Part shown: positions 1 to 7,460 of the stretch, piece by piece | Layout of the letters: every line of letters starts with the position of its first letter | How positions within the stretch are numbered: position 1 is the first letter of the stretch | Origin: an uncultured Clostridia bacterium | GTDB taxonomy: Bacteria; Bacillota; Clostridia; TANB77; CAG-508 | DNA: 64,000 nt | Direction of reading: 5' to 3' | Assembly (NCBI GenBank): GCA_944392805.1 | Contig: CALXXZ010000007.1 | Coordinates: 18,469-82,468 of the forward strand | Notes under the pieces: model-generated | Told to the model about the DNA's origin: nothing | Seen by the model: the letters and a program-made list of their open reading frames with translations, nothing else | Databases searched by the model: none | Made by a program: the position numbers and the translations under genes

Positions 1-2
1 TA

Positions 3-1376
3 TTATTCACTGAAGGAGAAGCATTTGCGCCACAAAGAGCAAAAGATAATTATAATTTTGCTAAAGAAGGACCAGAAACATATGAAACTAAAAGAGCGTT
101 AAAAGAAGAAGCAAAAAGTTTAACAATAGGAATTGAAAAAGTTTATGTAGAACTAAGAAAATTATTCGAAATAAGAAAACATTATTTAAGAAACCCAATA
201 AAAGAAACTCAAGAGAAAATAATGGATATAATGGAATATGAGTTATATGACATAATGACAATACAAGAAGTAGATGACGCAATAGAGCAAATAACTGTCA
301 CACAAAAGTTCAAAAGAGGAGTATTAAGTAATAATGTAACAGATTTCTTAATATTAGGAGAAAATAATTTAACATCAGGACTAGAATTACCATTTCCAAT
401 ATTAAGTAGTGTATTTAAAGGAATACGTAAAGGAGAGACAATGGCATATGCAATGCCATCAAACTCAGGAAAAAGTAGATTTACAATAAATTTAGCTGCT
501 AATATAGCTTTTATACACAAGAAAAAAGTATTAATAATTTCAAATGAAATGTCAGAAGAAAAAATGAGGTTATGTTTAATAACAACAGTATTAAATAATA
601 AAAAAATCCAAGAACTACATGGTCAAAAAATAGAAAAAACAGAAGGAGAAATATTAGAATTCAAATTTAGACCAGATAAAGGTGTAAAAGCAAAACTAGA
701 TGAAGATGGATTTATATTAAAAGAAGAAAAAGAAACTCAAAGAGAATTTGCAAAAAGATTATCAAAAATATCAGAAGAATTTAGAAAAACAATTGAAGTT
801 ACAAAATGGTTAGAAAAGCAAATAAAAAATTCAATAGAATTTGTAAATATAACAAATCATACAAATGACGAACTAGAAAAAGTAATATTAAATTATTATT
901 ACAAAGAAAAAATTGAATATGTATTTTATGATACATTAAAAACTGATACAGATAATATAGGAAATGGAGAGGAACTAAAGAAAACTGCTACAATACTTTC
1001 AAATTTAGCGCAAAATTTAGATATATTTATAGCATCATCACTACAATTAATGGAAAGTAATACATTACCGATAAACTTAAATATAAACGATTTAGCTGTA
1101 AGTAGAACTGTAAAAGAAGTTTTAGATACATTATGTTTAATAAAACAGATACATGCTGAAGATTATAGTAAATATGAATATTCATTAGAAGAAGTAGACA
1201 CAAAATTTTATGATTTAGAAAAATCAAAAGATCCAGATGTAAGATATTATGCATGTGTTGTAGATAAAAACAGAGCAGGTGCAAAACCAAAAGTTCTATT
1301 TAGACTAAATTTAGCATATAACATGTGGGAAGAACTAGGATATTTACGTTTAAAGTCAAACGATGAGGAGGAATAG
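3..1376 (+). CDS. DnaB-like RecA-fold ATPase (5' partial)
   Basis: The reading frame is open to the left edge of the window, so the gene starts outside it; the ATG at 222 is internal and has no convincing ribosome binding site. The core resembles the C-terminal domain of replicative helicase DnaB: a P-loop region AMPSNSGKSRFTINLAANIA, a hydrophobic strand ending in Asp (YVFYD), an ASSLQL strand, and a terminal KNRAG block that matches the K-x-R-x-G element of DnaB. The first Gly of the Walker A motif is replaced by Met, and there is a long charged, probably coiled insertion between P-loop and Walker B. It ends one base before the ATG of rdgB, so the two are probably co-transcribed. It is likely a non-replicative DnaB paralog; its specific role is unknown. 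Confidence 0.7.
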   Translation, partial: LFTEGEAFAPQRAKDNYNFAKEGPETYETKRALKEEAKSLTIGIEKVYVELRKLFEIRKHYLRNPIKETQEKIMDIMEYELYDIMTIQEVDDAIEQITVTQKFKRGVLSNNVTDFLILGENNLTSGLELPFPILSSVFKGIRKGETMAYAMPSNSGKSRFTINLAANIAFIHKKKVLIISNEMSEEKMRLCLITTVLNNKKIQELHGQKIEKTEGEILEFKFRPDKGVKAKLDEDGFILKEEKETQREFAKRLSKISEEFRKTIEVTKWLEKQIKNSIEFVNITNHTNDELEKVILNYYYKEKIEYVFYDTLKTDTDNIGNGEELKKTATILSNLAQNLDIFIASSLQLMESNTLPINLNINDLAVSRTVKEVLDTLCLIKQIHAEDYSKYEYSLEEVDTKFYDLEKSKDPDVRYYACVVDKNRAGAKPKVLFRLNLAYNMWEELGYLRLKSNDEEE

Positions 1377-1949
1377 ATGAAAAACGAAATAGTAATGGCT
1401 TCAGGAAATCAAGGAAAAATAAAAGAAGCACAGGAAATATTAAATCAATATAAAATAATTCCTATGAAAGAACTTGGAATAGAAATAGATGTTGAAGAAG
1501 ATCAAGATACTTTTGTAGGAAATGCAACTAAAAAAGCAGAGACAATTGCAAAACAATTAAAAGGAAAAAAATGTTTAGCAGATGATTCTGGAATTGAGAT
1601 AGAATATCTAAATGGATTTCCTGGGGTATATACTAAAAGATGGCATGAAGGAACAGATAGAGAAAGAAATTTAGCAATTATAAAAAAAATGGAAGGAGTA
1701 CCAAAAGAAAATAGAAAAATTAAATTTGTAACAGCAATGGCAATTTCTGATGGCAAAAATACTATTTCAGTTGAAGCATCTATAAATGGATATGTTTCAG
1801 AAAATGTTAGAGGAGAAAATGGATTTGGATTTGATGAAATATTTGAATTAGATAATGGAAAAACACTTGCAGAGTTGACACAAAATGAGAAAAATCAAAT
1901 TAGTGCAAGAAAAAAAGCATTGGAAATGCTAAAAGAAAAAATGATTTAA
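1377..1949 (+). CDS. rdgB: XTP/dITP diphosphatase (RdgB/HAM1)
   Basis: A 190-residue protein of normal family length that hydrolyses non-canonical purine nucleoside triphosphates (ITP, dITP, XTP) to monophosphates, cleaning the nucleotide pool in the cytoplasm. The N-terminal SGNQGKIKEA phosphate-binding motif, the central DDSGIEIEYLNGFPGVYTKRW signature and the GFGFDEIF block are all present. The ATG follows directly on the TAG stop of the upstream ATPase gene, with GAGGAGG just before it, so translation is probably coupled. The gene is followed by a strong hairpin (1964-2009) that could end this transcript. Confidence 0.95.
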   Translation: MKNEIVMASGNQGKIKEAQEILNQYKIIPMKELGIEIDVEEDQDTFVGNATKKAETIAKQLKGKKCLADDSGIEIEYLNGFPGVYTKRWHEGTDRERNLAIIKKMEGVPKENRKIKFVTAMAISDGKNTISVEASINGYVSENVRGENGFGFDEIFELDNGKTLAELTQNEKNQISARKKALEMLKEKMI

Positions 1950-1963
1950 TATCGTTCTAATAC

Positions 1964-2009
1964 AACCCTTATATGAATACAATTAAACAAAAGTATTCGT
2001 ATGGGGGTT
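1964..2009 (+). promoter_or_regulatory. Hairpin covering the spoIIID ribosome binding site
   Basis: Positions 1964-1980 pair with 1993-2009 in a 17-bp stem that includes three G-U pairs; the loop is 12 nt. The 3' arm contains the run of five G at 2003-2007 that is the only Shine-Dalgarno-like sequence before the spoIIID ATG at 2014. A folded transcript would hide the ribosome binding site. Because four T follow the stem, it could instead be a weak intrinsic terminator for rdgB. Both readings fit the sequence. Confidence 0.55.
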
Positions 2010-2013
2010 TTAC

Positions 2014-2268
2014 ATGATGAAAGATAGATTAATTGAAGAGCGTGCTATAAGTTTAGCGCAATATATTATAGATTCTAAGGATACAGTTAGGGGAGCTGCA
2101 AAAAAATTTTGTATTAGCAAAAGTACGGTACATAAAGATATAACCGAGCGACTAGAAAAAATAAATCCAAGATTAGCAGGAAAAGTAAGAGAGATACTAG
2201 ACGAAAACAAAGCAGAAAGGCATATAAGAGGTGGAATGGCAACAAAATTAAAATATTTAAACAAATAA
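2014..2268 (+). CDS. spoIIID: Sporulation transcriptional regulator SpoIIID
   Basis: An 84-residue DNA-binding protein that acts in the mother cell during sporulation, activating or repressing sigma-E and sigma-K dependent genes. The helix-turn-helix block KFCISKSTVHKDITERL and the C-terminal HIRGGMATKLKY are hallmarks of SpoIIID, and the length is normal. Two ATG codons lie in tandem (2014 and 2017); the first is used here. The only G-rich ribosome binding sequence lies in the stem of a 17-bp hairpin, suggesting translational control. The gene appears monocistronic because a terminator follows immediately. Its presence is strong evidence that the organism forms endospores. Confidence 0.97.
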   Translation: MMKDRLIEERAISLAQYIIDSKDTVRGAAKKFCISKSTVHKDITERLEKINPRLAGKVREILDENKAERHIRGGMATKLKYLNK

Positions 2269-2302
2269 AAAAGTTACATTAATAAGTGTAACTTTTATTT
2301 TT
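2269..2302 (+). terminator. Intrinsic terminator after spoIIID
   Basis: A perfect 10-bp stem (2269-2278 with 2287-2296, AAAAGTTACA and its complement) with an 8-nt loop is followed by a T-rich tract. It begins just after the spoIIID stop codon. Confidence 0.85.
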
Positions 2303-2363
2303 GCGTCAAACTCTTGAAATTATATAAAAAAAATATTACAATATAATTGTTGGAGGTAAAAAA

Positions 2364-3218
2364 ATGAAAGATTTAATGAATGATAATAATGAAGTAATGA
2401 ACAAAAAATTAAAAATATTTTATATAGTAATAATTGCTATATGTATAATAGCAATAATAGTAGCAATAGTTATACAAATACAAAAGAGTAATGAACAAAA
2501 AGAAATTAGCCAAGTACCAGTAATAGATGAAGGAAATATAGGTGGATATCAAGAAGAATTTGATGATATGTTTGAAAATAAAGTTAACTATTTAGAAAAT
2601 AATAGTTATAAAATAGAAAAATTAAAAGAAGACCAAGAAATAATATATTCTGGATATCAAATACAAGAAAAGAAATTAAATGCATATGAATTAGATGTAA
2701 ATATTCCATATATAAATATAAAAAATAGTGTAACAGAAGAATTTAATCAGCAAATAGTAGAAGTATTTGAGAAAAAAGCAAAAAGTGTATTAAATAGTAC
2801 TTCAGGAGATGTTGTATACACAGTAAAATATTGTGCATATATATCAAATAATATATTGTCATTAGTAATACGCTCAACATTAAAAGAAGGAGTAAATCCA
2901 CAAAGAGATATAATCCAAACATATAATTATGACTTAACAAATCAAAAAGAATACACTGTTGATGAAATATTAGAAGCAAAAGGAATAACAAAAAGAGAAG
3001 CGAACCAAAGAATACAAGAAGAAATACAAAAAGTTCAAAAAAATGTAGAAGAACTACAAAAATTGGGTTACAATATATATTCAAGAGATCCAGAAGATGA
3101 TATGTATAGTATAAATAATGTTACAGAATATTTTATTGGAAAAGATAATGCATTTTATATAATATATGCATATGGTAATCAAAATCTTACAGATGAAATG
3201 GACATAGTAGTCATGTAA
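2364..3218 (+). CDS. Membrane-anchored protein, DUF4163/DUF3298-like
   Basis: A 284-residue protein with a short cytoplasmic N-terminus, one hydrophobic helix (about residues 17-41) and an extracellular part. The extracellular part resembles the DUF4163-DUF3298 (PdaC N-terminal, RsiV-like) arrangement: a VNIPYINIKNSVTEEFNQQI strand-helix block and LSLVIRSTLKEG. No catalytic polysaccharide deacetylase domain follows, so it is not PdaC itself. Proteins of this type are anti-sigma factors or wall-associated proteins, but nothing nearby indicates a sigma factor. A good GGAGG precedes the ATG. It is flanked by terminators on both sides, so it is a single-gene unit. Confidence 0.6.
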   Translation: MKDLMNDNNEVMNKKLKIFYIVIIAICIIAIIVAIVIQIQKSNEQKEISQVPVIDEGNIGGYQEEFDDMFENKVNYLENNSYKIEKLKEDQEIIYSGYQIQEKKLNAYELDVNIPYINIKNSVTEEFNQQIVEVFEKKAKSVLNSTSGDVVYTVKYCAYISNNILSLVIRSTLKEGVNPQRDIIQTYNYDLTNQKEYTVDEILEAKGITKREANQRIQEEIQKVQKNVEELQKLGYNIYSRDPEDDMYSINNVTEYFIGKDNAFYIIYAYGNQNLTDEMDIVVM

Positions 3219-3242
3219 AACAATAAAGTTAATAATCATAAT

Positions 3243-3276
3243 AAAAAGAACCTTGATTTTATTCAAGGTTCTTTTT
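3243..3276 (+). terminator. Bidirectional terminator between convergent genes
   Basis: A perfect 14-bp stem (3243-3256 with 3263-3276) has a 6-nt loop and A/T tracts on both flanks. It can serve the + strand gene ending at 3218 and the - strand htrA gene ending at 3376. Confidence 0.9.
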
Positions 3277-3375
3277 GAAAATAAAAGGGGATGTTTGTTT
3301 AATCAGCTTCTTTACTGACTGTACCTATATATTACCAATCAAATTTGTTCATTTTGTGAACTGAAGGTGAAAACT

Positions 3376-4632
3376 TTAAGGAGTTTCTTCAAGTTTTACA
3401 CTTAATTCTTTTTCTTCTCCATTTCTATTAACAGTAATTGTTATAGTATCACCAACTTTATGAGAATTTTTAATTTCATTTAATTCATCCATATTTTTAA
3501 TATCTTTTCCATCAGCTTTTATGATAACATCACCAATTTTAATACCAGCTTTTTCAGCAGGAGAAAATGTTTGAACATCTTTTACATAAATACCAACAAC
3601 TAAATTATTCTTTTTAGCAGTTTCTTCATCTAAATCTAGTCCTGTAATACCGATATAAGGTCTAATAACTTTATTATGTTCAATTAATTCATCAATAATG
3701 TCAAGAGTAGAATTGATTGGAATAGCAAATCCAATACCTTCGACACCTGAACCTGATAATTTTAAAGTATTAATACCAATAACTTTACCTTCGCTATTAA
3801 CAAGAGCTCCACCACTATTACCAGAATTTATAGCTGCATCAGTTTGAATGCAAACAAATTTATTTCCATCAGATACTACTTCTCTATTAACAGCACTTAT
3901 AATACCTGTTGTAACAGTAGTATCAAGACCTAGAGGGCTACCAACAGCCATAGCAAATTCTCCAACAACAGCTTGGTCAGAATCAGCAAATTCTGCAGCA
4001 GTTAAGCCTGATTTTTCGATTTTTAAAACTGCTAAATCAGTTTGAGAATCTTTACCAACAATTTTGGCATCAAAAACTGAATCACTACCATAAACATCAC
4101 TATTTAATTTTACTTTTACTGAAGTTGCCTCAGAAAGTTCATAATAAGAATATGAAGATGAAGAACTACTACTATCTACAACATGATTATTTGTTAAAAT
4201 ATATCCATCCTCACTTATAATAATTCCTGAACCTGTAGCAGTTGCAGTCGAAGTCATAGGTTGACCAAACCCAAAAAATGAGTTTGAAGTAGCTGTATAA
4301 GTAACTTCAATTCCTACAATTGAAGGTAAAATCTTATTAGCTGCAAAAACAGCAGTATTTGAATAATTTGAAAGTGATATTAAATTAGAAGTTGTACCAC
4401 TACCACCAGTAGTATTTATTGATGTTTCAACAGTAGTATCTCCTATTAATTTTTCTCTAATAGAAGGAACACCAAAACAAGTACCTATAACAACTGAACA
4501 TCCTACAATTCCACTTACAAATGGTAATAAAATAGTTTTACCAAATCCGTTTCCGTTTCCATTATTTTTTTTGAAGTTTGCATTTGAAACTTTGCTAGAA
4601 ATTACTTCAAATTTATTTTCATTATCGTCCAT
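3376..4632 (-). CDS. htrA: HtrA/DegP-like membrane serine protease
   Basis: A 418-residue quality-control protease anchored in the membrane and acting on misfolded or surface proteins. A cytoplasmic Asn/Gly-rich tail is followed by a transmembrane helix (about 33-55), a trypsin-like domain with the triad His150 (NNHVVD), Asp199 (TDLAVL) and Ser273 (GNSGGAL), and one C-terminal PDZ domain (about 320-415). A serine-rich loop follows the catalytic His. A strong AGGAGGC lies before the start. Upstream, three TGTNAA half-sites spaced by 11 bp suggest control by an OmpR-family response regulator, as expected for an envelope stress gene. It is divergent from the pilin-like gene at 4789. Confidence 0.95.
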   Translation of the reverse strand: MDDNENKFEVISSKVSNANFKKNNGNGNGFGKTILLPFVSGIVGCSVVIGTCFGVPSIREKLIGDTTVETSINTTGGSGTTSNLISLSNYSNTAVFAANKILPSIVGIEVTYTATSNSFFGFGQPMTSTATATGSGIIISEDGYILTNNHVVDSSSSSSSYSYYELSEATSVKVKLNSDVYGSDSVFDAKIVGKDSQTDLAVLKIEKSGLTAAEFADSDQAVVGEFAMAVGSPLGLDTTVTTGIISAVNREVVSDGNKFVCIQTDAAINSGNSGGALVNSEGKVIGINTLKLSGSGVEGIGFAIPINSTLDIIDELIEHNKVIRPYIGITGLDLDEETAKKNNLVVGIYVKDVQTFSPAEKAGIKIGDVIIKADGKDIKNMDELNEIKNSHKVGDTITITVNRNGEEKELSVKLEETP

Positions 4633-4685
4633 AATGAATGCCTCCTTATACTTATCTTTTTACTGTAATTAGGATACACCAAATT

Positions 4686-4713
4686 TGTGAAGAAAATGTG
4701 AAAAAGATGTAAA
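4686..4713 (-). promoter_or_regulatory. Triple direct repeat, OmpR-family type operator
   Basis: On the + strand TGTGAA (4686-4691), TGTGAA (4697-4702) and TGTAAA (4708-4713) are each separated by exactly 5 bp, giving an 11-bp period. On the htrA strand this reads as TTTACA-N5-TTCACA-N5-TTCACA. The spacing and sequence resemble boxes of WalR/PhoP-type regulators. It lies in the divergent region between htrA and the pilin-like gene. Confidence 0.5.
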
Positions 4714-4739
4714 AAACTATAATATTTTTTTGAATTTAC

Positions 4740-4768
4740 TTGAAAATAAAGAGTACAAAATATATAAT
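4740..4768 (+). promoter_or_regulatory. Sigma-A type promoter for the pilin-like/rnhB unit
   Basis: TTGAAA at 4740-4745 and TATAAT at 4763-4768 are separated by 17 bp, about 20 bp before the start codon at 4789, so the leader would be very short. Confidence 0.6.
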
Positions 4769-4788
4769 ATAAATATGGAGGAGATCAA

Positions 4789-5292
4789 ATGAAGAAACAA
4801 AGAGGAATAACACTGATTGCACTAACTATAACAATTGTTGTAATGATGATTATAGCCGGAATTACAATAAATATAGGATTAGATTTAATAAGAGAAGTAA
4901 AATTACAAGATTTAAGGACAAATATGTTATTAATGCAAGCAAAAGGAAAAGAATGTGTAGAAGAAGTTAGCTTCCAAAAAGCAAATGTAAAAGATGAAAA
5001 TGAAATTCAAACAATAAAAGATGAAAACTTAAAAGGAACAAAAGTTGAAGAAAATCCAGAAGTTTCAGAAGCTTTACAGAAAACAGGACAAATACAAGAA
5101 GGATATGAGTATTATTATTTAACTGAACAAGATTTAGCTGATATGGGAATACAGGAATTAAAGGTAGAAGATTATGAATACTTTGTTGTTGGTTATAATA
5201 TAGATGAAATAAAAGTAGAAGTAATAAATACAAAAGGATATCAAGGAAATTACACATTAACACAATTAAATGAACTATCAGGAGAAGAATAA
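4789..5292 (+). CDS. Type IV pilin-like protein (orphan)
   Basis: A 167-residue protein with a class III prepilin signal: a short basic leader (MKKQRG) before the cleavage site, then ITLIALTITIVVMMIIAG as the hydrophobic assembly helix. Residue 5 of the mature protein is Ala instead of the usual Glu. The C-terminal part is acidic and Gln-rich with no recognisable fold. It lies about 44 kb from the pilus operon but could be processed by the peptidase at 51943. The stop codon overlaps the start of rnhB by one base (TAATG), so they are translationally coupled. Whether it enters a pilus or acts as a pseudopilin is unknown. Confidence 0.75.
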   Translation: MKKQRGITLIALTITIVVMMIIAGITINIGLDLIREVKLQDLRTNMLLMQAKGKECVEEVSFQKANVKDENEIQTIKDENLKGTKVEENPEVSEALQKTGQIQEGYEYYYLTEQDLADMGIQELKVEDYEYFVVGYNIDEIKVEVINTKGYQGNYTLTQLNELSGEE

Positions 5293-5918
5293 TGAAAGAA
5301 AAAGAAGAAGAAAGATTAAAAGCATTAAAGCAACAAGAAAATGAACTAAGAAAAAAAGGATTTAACACAATTTGTGGAATAGATGAAGCAGGAAGAGGAC
5401 CACTAGCTGGTCCTGTTGTTATTGCAAGTGTAATAATGCCTGCAGACTCAATGATAGAAGGAGTAAATGACTCTAAAAAGGTTTCAGAAAAAAAGAGAGA
5501 AGCTTTATATGACAAAATAATTGAAGAAGCAATAAGTTATGGAGTAGCAATAATAGGACAAGATGAAATTGATGAAATAAATATATTAAATGCAACAAAA
5601 AAAGGACTAACAATATCACTACAAGAATTAACAGTTAAACCAGACTTAATATTAGTAGATGCATTAGAACATATAGACACAATGGGAATTCCATATGAAT
5701 CAATAATAAAAGGAGATGCAAAATGTTACTCAATATCAGCAGCATCAATAATTGCTAAAGTAACAAGGGACAGAATAATGAGAGAATGGGATAAAGTATA
5801 TCCAGAATATAATTTTGCACAACATAAAGGATATGGAACAGCAAAACACATAGAAGCAATAAAACAATATGGATTATCTCCAATACATAGAAGAAGCTTT
5901 ACAAAAAATATAATTTAA
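5292..5918 (+). CDS. rnhB: Ribonuclease HII
   Basis: A 208-residue enzyme that cuts the RNA strand of RNA-DNA hybrids and removes misincorporated ribonucleotides in the cytoplasm. The catalytic IDEAGRGPLAGP motif (first Asp and Glu), the VDALEH strand with the third acidic residue and the SIIAKVTRDR motif are intact. An N-terminal Lys/Glu-rich helix of about 25 residues precedes the catalytic core, as is common in Bacillota. It shares one base with the stop of the pilin-like gene and is followed 21 bp later by pdp. Confidence 0.96.
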   Translation: MKEKEEERLKALKQQENELRKKGFNTICGIDEAGRGPLAGPVVIASVIMPADSMIEGVNDSKKVSEKKREALYDKIIEEAISYGVAIIGQDEIDEINILNATKKGLTISLQELTVKPDLILVDALEHIDTMGIPYESIIKGDAKCYSISAASIIAKVTRDRIMREWDKVYPEYNFAQHKGYGTAKHIEAIKQYGLSPIHRRSFTKNII

Positions 5919-5939
5919 AAAAGTAAAAGGAGAATACAA

Positions 5940-7241
5940 ATGAATATATTAGAAATAATCTCTAAAAAAAGAGATAAAAAAGAATTAACAAAAGAAGAAA
6001 TCGAATATTTTGTAAAAGGATATACAAAAGGAGAAATAACTGATTATCAAGCTTCAGCACTAGTTATGGCAATATATATAAATGGAATGAATGATAGAGA
6101 AATAACAGATTTAAGTATAGCAATGGCACACTCGGGAGAAGTATTAGATTTGTCAAGATTTGGAGAAAACGTAGTAGATAAACACAGTACAGGAGGAGTA
6201 GGAGATAAAGTTTCAATAATACTACTTCCAATAATAGCATCAATGGGAATACCTGTCGCAAAAATGTCAGGTAGAGGATTAGGATTTACTGGAGGAACTG
6301 TTGACAAAATGGAAACAATACCTGGATATAGAACAAAAGTAGATGTAAATGAATTTATACAAAATGTAGAAAAAGTTGGAATAAGTATGATAGGTCAAAC
6401 TATGAACTTAGCTCCAGCAGACAAAAAAATATATGAATTAAGAGATGCAATATCATGTGTAGAAAATATACCACTAATTGCATCAAGTATAATGAGTAAA
6501 AAAATAGCAAGTGGAGCAAATAAAATTGTTTTAGATGTTACTGTAGGAAAAGGAGCATTTATGAAAAACAAAGAAGATGCAGAAAAACTTGCAAATCAAA
6601 TGATAAAAATTGGAAAACTAGCAGGAAGAGAAGTAAAATGTGTATTAACTTCTATGGATGAGCCATTAGGATATGCCATAGGAAATTCATTAGAAGTGAT
6701 AGAAGCAATTAATTTTCTTAAAGGTGATATGTTAGAAGATGTAAAACAAGTTGTTCTTGAACTTGGTGCTTATATGATAAAGCTAGCAGGAAAAGGAGAT
6801 AATTTAGAAGAGAATAAACAAAAAATGCTTCAAAATATAGAAAATGGACAAGCATATAAAAAGTTAGTTGAAATGGTACAAAATCAAGGAGGAGACATTT
6901 CATATTTAGAAGATACAACTAAATTTGAAAAATCAAAATATATATCAGCAGTAGTTACTGAAAAAACAGGTTATGTGCAAGAAATTAATGCAGAAGAAAT
7001 CGGAAAATTATCATGTTATTTAGGAGCGGGCAGAATCAGTAAAGAAGATGAAATTTTAAAAAATGTTGGAATAATTCTAAATAAGAAAGTTGGAGATAAA
7101 GTAGAAGAACAAGAATTTTTAGCATATATATGTGCAGATGACGAGAATAAATTAAGAGAAGCGGAGAAAAGAATATTAGAAATTTATAAAATAGAAGATA
7201 AAGAAGTAGAAAAACAGCCTATAATACTAGGTATTATTTAA
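5940..7241 (+). CDS. pdp: Pyrimidine-nucleoside phosphorylase
   Basis: A 433-residue enzyme that cleaves thymidine, deoxyuridine and uridine with phosphate to the free base and (deoxy)ribose-1-phosphate in nucleoside salvage. The family signature around VDKHSTGGVGDKVS (phosphate binding) and KMSGRGLGFTGGTVDKME is intact, and the length is typical. The Bacillota homologs are usually broad-specificity Pdp rather than strict thymidine phosphorylase (DeoA), so pdp is preferred, although deoA cannot be excluded. A good AAAAGGAG precedes the ATG. It is the last gene of the unit starting at 4789; a promoter follows it. Confidence 0.93.
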   Translation: MNILEIISKKRDKKELTKEEIEYFVKGYTKGEITDYQASALVMAIYINGMNDREITDLSIAMAHSGEVLDLSRFGENVVDKHSTGGVGDKVSIILLPIIASMGIPVAKMSGRGLGFTGGTVDKMETIPGYRTKVDVNEFIQNVEKVGISMIGQTMNLAPADKKIYELRDAISCVENIPLIASSIMSKKIASGANKIVLDVTVGKGAFMKNKEDAEKLANQMIKIGKLAGREVKCVLTSMDEPLGYAIGNSLEVIEAINFLKGDMLEDVKQVVLELGAYMIKLAGKGDNLEENKQKMLQNIENGQAYKKLVEMVQNQGGDISYLEDTTKFEKSKYISAVVTEKTGYVQEINAEEIGKLSCYLGAGRISKEDEILKNVGIILNKKVGDKVEEQEFLAYICADDENKLREAEKRILEIYKIEDKEVEKQPIILGII

Positions 7242-7247
7242 AAAATA

Positions 7248-7275
7248 TTGAAAAAATCTATAAATATGTTATAAT
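7248..7275 (+). promoter_or_regulatory. Sigma-A type promoter for the cdaA unit
   Basis: TTGAAA at 7248-7253 and TATAAT at 7270-7275 are separated by 16 bp, 37 bp before the small ORF at 7312. Confidence 0.65.
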
Positions 7276-7311
7276 ATAAAGGTAGACTTAAAAAAGAAAG
7301 GATGTAAAATA

Positions 7312-7443
7312 ATGAAAAAAGAAGCAAAAGTAAAAAATAAAATAGATAAAAGACAATTAGCTATAAAAATAATGGCAGGATTTTTAGCAGCAGTTATGGT
7401 ATTAGCAGCATGCTCAACACTAATATATTATATAATGAGATAA
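7312..7443 (+). CDS. Small single-helix membrane protein (43 aa)
   Basis: The ATG follows GAAAGGA by about 7 bp. The product has a basic N-terminus of about 15 residues, a hydrophobic helix (residues 19-40) and a final Arg. Inside the helix LAACS matches a lipobox, so Cys could be lipid-modified, but only about ten residues would remain after cleavage. More simply it is a small membrane protein. It resembles in size the very short DUF4044-type proteins of Bacillota, an uncertain match. It sits 17 bp before cdaA under the same promoter, so a link to c-di-AMP synthesis is possible but unproven. Confidence 0.6.
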   Translation: MKKEAKVKNKIDKRQLAIKIMAGFLAAVMVLAACSTLIYYIMR

Positions 7444-7460
7444 AAGGGGAGATGTATTAG

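Noticed and set aside
222-224. ATG at 222 as the start of the DnaB-like gene
   Set aside because: The frame is open without a stop to the window edge and no ribosome binding site precedes the ATG.
4967-5515. Long antisense open frames such as this Leu/Phe-rich one opposite the pilin-like gene and rnhB
   Set aside because: Hydrophobic low-complexity translations opposite clearly functional genes are a composition effect of AT-rich coding DNA; no ribosome binding site or conserved motif was seen in any of them.
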